The translations under genes were made by a program, and so were the position numbers. This document shows positions 14,919 to 19,199 of a stretch of 19,199 bases of DNA, in pieces. Under the pieces are notes generated by a model that had not been told where the DNA came from, searched no databases, and saw nothing but the letters and a program-made list of their open reading frames with translations. Each line of letters begins with the position of its first letter. Positions within the stretch are counted from its first letter, which is position 1. The stretch covers positions 1 through 19,199 of the forward strand of contig QGUX01000025.1 in assembly GCA_003242275.1 (NCBI GenBank), written 5' to 3'. The DNA comes from Pseudomonadota bacterium. GTDB lineage: Bacteria; Pseudomonadota; Gammaproteobacteria; Steroidobacterales; Steroidobacteraceae.

Positions 14919-15646
14919 GCCCCTTGCTTTCCGCTTTTCCAGCGCACCATCACCCCGACCGCCATCACCGACATGATGGGGGCCAGGGCGATCAGCGCCA
15001 CCAGGCCGAAGCCGTTGACGAGAGGATCGGCGGCGCCGCTCGAGGAGGAGGCCCCGAGCGCCATCGCCAACAGGAACGAGTTCGCCAGCGGACCCGTGGC
15101 CACACCACCCGCATCGGCCGCCACCGGCACGAAATCCCTGCTGCTGAAGGCCATCAACAGCAGCACGATGGCGTAGCCCGGCACCAGCAGGTACAGCAGG
15201 TCGAGCCCCCAGGCGATGCGCAGCATGCCGATGCCCACCCACACCGCCACGCCCACCGCGATGGTGACCACCACCAGCTTCGCCGGGATGGAGCCGTTGG
15301 AGGCCCCGTCGACCTGGTCGGCCAGCACGCGCACGGCCGGCTCGCCCCAGGCCGTCACGAAGCCGAGCACGGCGCCCGCGCACACCATCAGCCACGTCCG
15401 GTCCAGCGCGCCCAGCGCCTCTCCCACCGCGCGCCCGAAGGGCAGGAAGGCCAGCGCCACCCCGGTGAGGAACAGGAACAGGCCCGCCGCCGCGATCAGC
15501 GTGCCCTTCAGCACCGTGGCCACCTCGCGCAGCGGCAGCTTCAAGAGGAACACCTGGAAGACCAGGAACAGCACCACCAGCGGCGAGATCGCGGTGAGCA
15601 CGCTCACCGCCACGCCGAACACTTCGGCCAGCCAGTCCATGATCAT
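14915..15646 (-). CDS. DUF1538 membrane protein, second half-gene
   Basis: This is a 243-residue integral membrane protein with about six to seven hydrophobic segments. It shows the DUF1538 pattern: WGEPAVRVLADQVDGASNGS in the middle, PGYAIVLLLMAF later, then VAADAGGVATGPLANSF and NGFGLVALIALAPIMSV. The same signatures occur in the upstream gene product (EPDVLVLADQVEHASRG, FDGGSVTTGVLSGP, DGFGVVGFASVGPM), so the two are paralogous halves. In other bacteria DUF1538 occurs as a long protein with both halves. Both ends overlap neighbours by 4 bases (ATGA), so it is coupled to the first half and to the P-II gene. Function is unknown; an uptake or efflux system regulated by P-II is the natural inference. 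Confidence 0.9.
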   Translation of the reverse strand: MIMDWLAEVFGVAVSVLTAISPLVVLFLVFQVFLLKLPLREVATVLKGTLIAAAGLFLFLTGVALAFLPFGRAVGEALGALDRTWLMVCAGAVLGFVTAWGEPAVRVLADQVDGASNGSIPAKLVVVTIAVGVAVWVGIGMLRIAWGLDLLYLLVPGYAIVLLLMAFSSRDFVPVAADAGGVATGPLANSFLLAMALGASSSSGAADPLVNGFGLVALIALAPIMSVMAVGVMVRWKSGKQGA

Positions 15647-16293
15647 GACCTGAGGATGCCCACGACCAGGATGATGAGCATCGGCCCCACCGAGGCGAAG
15701 CCGACCACGCCGAAGCCGTCGGAAACGGCCGAGCGTCCCCCCAGCACCGAGCTCACGCCCAGCGCCAGCGCGATGATCACCGGCCCGGACAGCACGCCGG
15801 TGGTCACGCTGCCGCCGTCAAAGGCCAGCGACACCAGCTCGCGCGGCGCGAACAGCGCCAGCACGATGGCGATCGCGTAGCCCGCCGCCAGCATGCCGCG
15901 CATCGACCAGCCCAGCACGATGCGCGCCGTCGCCAGCGCCGCCAGCACGCCCACGCCCAGCGCGATCGCATGGATGGTGCTGCTGGAGGAGATGGCGCCC
16001 CGGGAGGCGTGCTCGACCTGGTCCGCCAGCACCAGCACGTCGGGCTCGGGCACCGTGGTCGCAAAGCCGATCGAGAACGCCACCACCAGGATCAGCGCCA
16101 GCGAGCGCCGCTTGGGCAGCTCCGCGCCCACGTAGCGGCCCATCGGCACGATGCCCACTTCGATGCCGACGAACAGCAGTATCATGCCGGCCACCGCCAG
16201 CAGCGAACCGAAGAGGAACTGCAGGAAGAGGCCCGGCGGCGCATGCACCACGGTGAACTGCAGCACGCAGATGGAGCCGATCAGCGGCGCCAC
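15643..16293 (-). CDS. DUF1538 membrane protein, first half-gene, start codon uncertain
   Basis: From the first standard start (GTG 16293) the product is 216 residues with about six membrane segments and the DUF1538 signatures EPDVLVLADQVEHASRG and FDGGSVTTGVLSGP. The frame is open upstream to an in-frame TGA at 16350-16348. That extension reads PLREKLYEVLQAVAPLI, which looks like the genuine amphipathic N-terminus of the family. In the extension there is no ATG, GTG or TTG. The only candidates are ATC at 16338, ATT at 16335 and CTG at 16326, with GAGGG (16349-16345) at good distance from the ATC and ATT. The true gene is therefore probably 15643 to about 16335-16338, with a rare start codon. 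The stop overlaps the next gene by 4 bases. The gene lies just downstream of tRNA-Ser. Confidence 0.85.
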   Translation of the reverse strand: MAPLIGSICVLQFTVVHAPPGLFLQFLFGSLLAVAGMILLFVGIEVGIVPMGRYVGAELPKRRSLALILVVAFSIGFATTVPEPDVLVLADQVEHASRGAISSSSTIHAIALGVGVLAALATARIVLGWSMRGMLAAGYAIAIVLALFAPRELVSLAFDGGSVTTGVLSGPVIIALALGVSSVLGGRSAVSDGFGVVGFASVGPMLIILVVGILRS

Positions 16294-16356
16294 GGCCTGG
16301 AGGACTTCGTAGAGCTTCTCGCGCAGCGGCGGAATGATGGAACACCCTCAGAGCGT

Positions 16357-16446
16357 TGGCGGAAGGGGTGGGATTCGAACCCACGGTGGGCGTGAACCCA
16401 CGGTAGTTTTCAAGACTACTGCCTTAAACCGCTCGGCCACCCTTCC
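16357..16446 (-). tRNA. tRNA-Ser (anticodon UGA), CCA encoded
   Basis: On the minus strand the acceptor stem GGAAGGG pairs perfectly with CCCTTCC, followed by discriminator G and encoded CCA. The D-arm region is GTGGCCGAGCGGTTTAAGGC. The anticodon loop CTTGAAA gives UGA. The long variable arm (GTGGGTTCACGCCCAC) is diagnostic of a class II serine tRNA, and the T-arm contains GGTTCGAATCC. Total length is 90 bases. Confidence 0.97.
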
Positions 16447-16456
16447 GGATCGCGCG

Positions 16457-16462
16457 ATTCTA
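16457..16462 (-). promoter_or_regulatory. Candidate -10 element of the tRNA-Ser promoter
   Basis: TAGAAT on the minus strand lies 10 bases before the mature tRNA 5' end, placing transcription start about 3-5 bases upstream of it. The following CGCGCG is a GC-rich discriminator of the kind seen in stringently controlled stable-RNA promoters. No clear -35 hexamer is visible at 16-18 bases. Confidence 0.4.
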
Positions 16463-16500
16463 GCAGGCGATGGCCGGAGGGTGACGCCGGACGTGGAAAT

Positions 16501-16520
16501 CACGGCCAATGCACGCCGTG
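16501..16520 (-). terminator. Weak hairpin downstream of the ABC permease gene
   Basis: CACGGC and GCCGTG form a 6-bp stem with an 8-base loop. On the minus strand it is followed by ATTTCC, only a short T-rich stretch. It lies 39 bases after the permease stop and before the tRNA promoter, where an operon end is expected. Evidence is weak. Confidence 0.3.
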
Positions 16521-16559
16521 CCTGCAATCCCTTGCGAGGCGCCGCTTTCCTGTTCCAGG

Positions 16560-17648
16560 TCAGTCCAGCCGCTTGTGGAACCTCAGGATGGCCGCCGTCA
16601 TCATCACGGCGATGAACGCCGCCAGCGCCAGCACGTCCTGCCACAGCTCCAGCAGGTCCGCCCCGCGCAGCATGACGCCGCGGACCAGCCTCAGGAAGTG
16701 CGTCAGCGGCAGCACCTCGGCCAGCCACTGCGCCGCGCGGGGCATGCCATCGAACGGGAACATGAAGCCGGACAGCAGGATGGAGGGCAGGAACACGAAG
16801 AAGGTCATCTGCATGGCCTGGAACTGCGACTGCGCGCGCGTGGAGATCAGGAGCCCGAGCGCGAGGTTGGCGATGATCAGCAGCATCGCGGCGCCGTAGA
16901 CGTCGGCCAGGCTCCCGGCAATCGGCACGCCGAACAGCCACCTGCCCAGCAGCAGCACCACCGAGGTCTGCAGCAGGCCGATCAGCACGTACGGCGCGAT
17001 CTTGCCCACCATCAGCTCGGTGCGGCTCACGGGCGTGGCGATCAGCAGCTCCATGTTGCCGCGCTCCCGCTCGCGCACGATGGCCACTGCGGTGAACAGC
17101 ACCATGGTCATGGTGAGGATCACGCCAACCAGGCCGGGCACGATGAACAGCGCCGAGCGGCGCTGCGGATTGAAGAAGCTGACTACACCCACCTGCCCGG
17201 TGCGGCGCGCGCCGGGCGCCGAAGAGTCGAGCGGCACCTGCGCCAGCTGCGCCGCGGCCGCCTGCACCGTGGTGTCGCTGCCGTCCACCAGCACCTGCAC
17301 GGCCTCGCGCCCCTCGAAGCGCCGCGCCTCGAAGTCTTGCGGCACCACCACGCCGATGCTGATGCGCCCACGGCGCAGCGCGTCGACCACTTCCTGCGGC
17401 GTGCCGGCCGCCAGCGCGGGGGTGATCACGCCAGTGGCCAGCATGTCCATCACCAGCGCGCGCGAGGCCTGGGTGCCGGCCTCGTCGGCGATGCCCGCAG
17501 GAAGGCCGCGCAGGTTCATGTTGATGGCGTAGCCGAACAGCACCAGCTGCATGACCGGCACGCCGAGGATCATCGCCAGCGTGATGCGGTCGCGGCGCAG
17601 CTGCCGCACTTCCTTGATCATCACGGCCAGGAAGCGGCGCCAGCTCAT
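16560..17648 (-). CDS. ABC-2 type transporter permease (YbhS/YhhJ-like)
   Basis: This 362-residue protein has the ABC-2 permease layout: one N-terminal helix (about 24-45, VPVMQLVLFGYAINMN), a large periplasmic domain (about 45-175) and five C-terminal helices. The family signature RERERGNMELLIATPVSRTE follows the second helix. LPLTHFLRLVRGVMLRG near the C-terminus is also characteristic of YbhS/YbhR-type exporters. The ATG at 17648 overlaps the stop of the ATPase gene by 4 bases. With the upstream ATPase and adaptor genes it should form an efflux or export system working with an outer-membrane channel. Escherichia coli has two permease genes in the ybh operon; only one is present before the tRNA here, so a homodimer is likely. 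The exported compound is unknown. Confidence 0.92.
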   Translation of the reverse strand: MSWRRFLAVMIKEVRQLRRDRITLAMILGVPVMQLVLFGYAINMNLRGLPAGIADEAGTQASRALVMDMLATGVITPALAAGTPQEVVDALRRGRISIGVVVPQDFEARRFEGREAVQVLVDGSDTTVQAAAAQLAQVPLDSSAPGARRTGQVGVVSFFNPQRRSALFIVPGLVGVILTMTMVLFTAVAIVRERERGNMELLIATPVSRTELMVGKIAPYVLIGLLQTSVVLLLGRWLFGVPIAGSLADVYGAAMLLIIANLALGLLISTRAQSQFQAMQMTFFVFLPSILLSGFMFPFDGMPRAAQWLAEVLPLTHFLRLVRGVMLRGADLLELWQDVLALAAFIAVMMTAAILRFHKRLD

Positions 17649-18586
17649 GCGGCCTCCCGGTCCCGCGCAGCGCCTTGCCCGCGCGTGGCCGCGACAAACA
17701 CGTCCTCGAGGTTGGGCACGGCGGCCTCGGCGCGGGCGGCGATGCCGGCGCGTTCGAGCTCATCGCGGGCCGGCTCCAGCGTGGCGGGAGCGCCATCGGT
17801 CAGCACGCGCAGCGCATTGCCGATCTGCGCCACGCTGAGCACGCCGGCCACGCCGGTCAGCACCTGCTGCGCGCGGCGCGGCGCGTCGGCGACCACCCTC
17901 AGGCTGCGCCCGGCCAGCGCGGCCGTGAGGTCCGCGGGCGTGCCGTCGGCCACCAGCCGGCCGCGATCCAGGATGGCGATGCGGTGGCAGCGCTCGGCCT
18001 CGTCCATGTAGTGCGTGGAAACCAGCAGGGTGATGCCCGCGTCGGCGAGGTCGAACAGCTTCTCCCAGAAGCTGCGGCGCGACTCCGGGTCCACCGCGCT
18101 GGTGGGCTCGTCCAGCAGCAGCAGTTCCGGGCGGTGGATCACCGCGCCCGCCAGCGCGAGGCGCTGCTTCTGCCCGCCGCTCAACGTGCCGGCGAGCTGC
18201 CGCTGGCGGTCGGCGAAGGCGTACTCGACCAGCAGCTCCTCGACGCGGCGGCGGCCGTCGGCGCGCGGAAGTCCCTGCACCGAGGCGAGGAAGTCCAGGT
18301 TCTCGCGCACCGACAGGTCCTCGAACAGCGAGAACTTCTGCGTCATGTAGCCGATGCGCCGCCGCAGCGCCTCGGCCTCGCGCGGCACCGACAGTCCCAG
18401 CACCTCGATCTCGCCGGCATCGGGCATGAGCAGCCCGCAGAGCATGCGGATGGTGGTGGACTTGCCCGAGCCATTGGGCCCGAGGAAGCCGTACACGTGG
18501 CCGCGCGGCACGTCGAGGTCGATGCGGTCCACCGCGGTCAGCGCACCGAAGCGCCGGGTCAGGCCGCGGGCGCGGATGGCATTCAT
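17645..18586 (-). CDS. ABC transporter ATP-binding protein (YbhF-like)
   Basis: This 313-residue ATPase has a Walker A (GPNGSGKS), Q-loop (YMTQKFSLFEDLSV), signature (LSGGQ), Walker B (LLLLDEP) and switch histidine (STHYMDEAE), all intact. The C-terminal 90 or so residues form the extra regulatory segment typical of ABC-2 exporter ATPases (DrrA type), ending in AVPNLEDVFVAATRG. It is a single nucleotide-binding domain, whereas E. coli YbhF contains two, so it presumably dimerises. The gene overlaps both neighbours by 4 bases: its ATG at 18586 overlaps the adaptor stop, and its own stop overlaps the permease start. It energises the export of an unknown substrate through the permease encoded downstream. 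Confidence 0.95.
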   Translation of the reverse strand: MNAIRARGLTRRFGALTAVDRIDLDVPRGHVYGFLGPNGSGKSTTIRMLCGLLMPDAGEIEVLGLSVPREAEALRRRIGYMTQKFSLFEDLSVRENLDFLASVQGLPRADGRRRVEELLVEYAFADRQRQLAGTLSGGQKQRLALAGAVIHRPELLLLDEPTSAVDPESRRSFWEKLFDLADAGITLLVSTHYMDEAERCHRIAILDRGRLVADGTPADLTAALAGRSLRVVADAPRRAQQVLTGVAGVLSVAQIGNALRVLTDGAPATLEPARDELERAGIAARAEAAVPNLEDVFVAATRGQGAARDREAA

Positions 18587-19188
18587 GGCCGGAAGGTCAC
18601 CGACAGCGGCAGGCCCGCCGGAAGCTGCGCGGCATCGGCACCGAGCTGGATCTCGGCGAGGTAGGACAGGCGCGAGGCATCCTGCCCGGTGAGCGCGTAG
18701 TACGGTGTGAACAGCGGCTCGCTGCGGATCATGCGCACGGTGCCGGCGAACTCGCCTTCCACGCCCTCGACACGCACCGTGGCCGCATCGCCCACCGCCA
18801 CTTGCGCCCGCAATGCCTGCGGGACATACACGCGCGCATGCGGCGCCTCGCCCACCAGCAGCGTCACCAGCGGCGCGCCCACCGGCGGCTGGTCGCCGAC
18901 GCGATACGGCAGGCTGTCGACCAGGCCGTCGCGCGGCGCGGTGAGGGTCAGCTTGTCCAGCGTCAGGCGCAGCGCGGCCACCTGCGCGGCGGCGGCCTTC
19001 GCGGCAGCTTCGCCCTGCGCGAGCTGCTCGGTGCGCGTGCCCCGCTCCAGCTCCAGCAGCGCCTGCTGCGCAGCGCGCACCCCGGCAGCAGCCGCGTCGG
19101 CGGCGGCGCGGGGCGGGCCACCCCGGCCCGGGCGATGGGCCTGGGCGGGGGCAGGGGCGGGACCCGCCCGAACTGGCGCCTGGCTTTT
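18583..19188 (-). CDS. HlyD-family periplasmic adaptor (YbhG-like), 5' end missing
   Basis: Only the C-terminal half of a membrane-fusion protein is present. The end of a coiled-coil hairpin rich in Ala, Glu and Gln (RAAQQALLELERGTRTEQL) leads into the lipoyl return strand (LTLDKLTLTAPRDGLVDSLP). Beta-barrel segments follow (APHARVYVPQALRAQVAVGD, then VEGVEGEFAGTVRMIRSE). YbhG-type adaptors are about 330 residues; about 165 recognisable ones remain. Upstream of about 19100 the frame gives Pro/Arg/Gly-rich sequence unlike a coiled coil and meets TAA at 19191-19189. This suggests frame errors at the edge of the sequence rather than a real start; the GTG at 19080 is mid-domain and not a start. 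The gene is coupled to the ATPase gene by a 4-base overlap. The adaptor would link the exporter to an outer-membrane channel. Confidence 0.8.
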   Translation of the reverse strand, partial: KSQAPVRAGPAPAPAQAHRPGRGGPPRAAADAAAAGVRAAQQALLELERGTRTEQLAQGEAAAKAAAAQVAALRLTLDKLTLTAPRDGLVDSLPYRVGDQPPVGAPLVTLLVGEAPHARVYVPQALRAQVAVGDAATVRVEGVEGEFAGTVRMIRSEPLFTPYYALTGQDASRLSYLAEIQLGADAAQLPAGLPLSVTFRP

Positions 19189-19199
19189 TTACAAATCTC

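Noticed and set aside
16357..16446. tRNA-Ser as an integration site for a mobile element
   Set aside because: No integrase gene, no duplicated tRNA 3' end and no att-like direct repeat were seen on either side.

Overview
The window is about 19.2 kb of very GC-rich, gene-dense DNA with bacterial layout: short intergenic gaps, ATGA-type stop/start overlaps and a tRNA-Ser with an encoded CCA end. Gene content (an AAHS-type aromatic-acid transporter, RidA, a GGDEF protein, split biotin-dependent carboxylase subunits, a YbhF/YbhS-type ABC exporter) suggests a Pseudomonadota bacterium, probably beta- or gammaproteobacterial. No ribosomal RNA or other strong taxonomic marker is present, so this is an inference. 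I see no insertion sequence, phage gene, CRISPR array or origin.

Layout. (1) 1-2406, minus strand: a small catabolic-looking operon of an AAHS-like MFS transporter, a RidA-family protein and a secreted SnoaL/DUF8021-like protein that runs off the left edge. (2) 2575-3726, plus strand: a membrane-anchored GGDEF diguanylate cyclase, divergent from operon 1 and convergent with a VOC-family protein (3760-4143, minus). (3) 4232-4438, minus: a possible small membrane protein, followed by a REP-like nested palindrome. (4) 4564-11573, minus: a tightly coupled six-gene operon. In transcription order it encodes a phenylphosphate-synthase-alpha-like swivelling-His subunit, its ATP-binding beta partner, a biotin carboxyl carrier protein, a biotin carboxylase, a carboxyltransferase of the pyruvate carboxylase/5S type and a HAD-IIA phosphatase. 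(5) 11748-14570, plus: a P2A-type, Ca2+-ATPase-like pump, divergent from the operon. (6) 14583-16338, minus: a P-II-like regulator and two DUF1538 half-proteins, immediately downstream of tRNA-Ser(UGA) at 16357-16446. (7) 16560 to the right edge, minus: an ABC-2 exporter (periplasmic adaptor, ATPase, permease), with the adaptor truncated by the window end.

The most interesting region is (4). It joins an ATP-to-substrate phosphotransferase of the phenylphosphate synthase type with a complete three-part biotin-dependent carboxylase and a phosphatase. The carboxyltransferase keeps the metal-ligand pattern of pyruvate carboxylase (Asp, Lys, His-x-His). Three residues that shape the pyruvate/enolate pocket are replaced, so the acceptor is probably not pyruvate. 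My working hypothesis is a phosphorylation-primed, biotin-dependent carboxylase for a ketone, enol or phenol-like compound. I do not know of such a system being described, and the acceptor cannot be read from sequence alone.

Region (6) is a second point of interest: a split DUF1538 membrane pair translationally coupled to a P-II protein. The first DUF1538 gene appears to lack a standard start codon and lies within the probable tRNA-Ser transcript.
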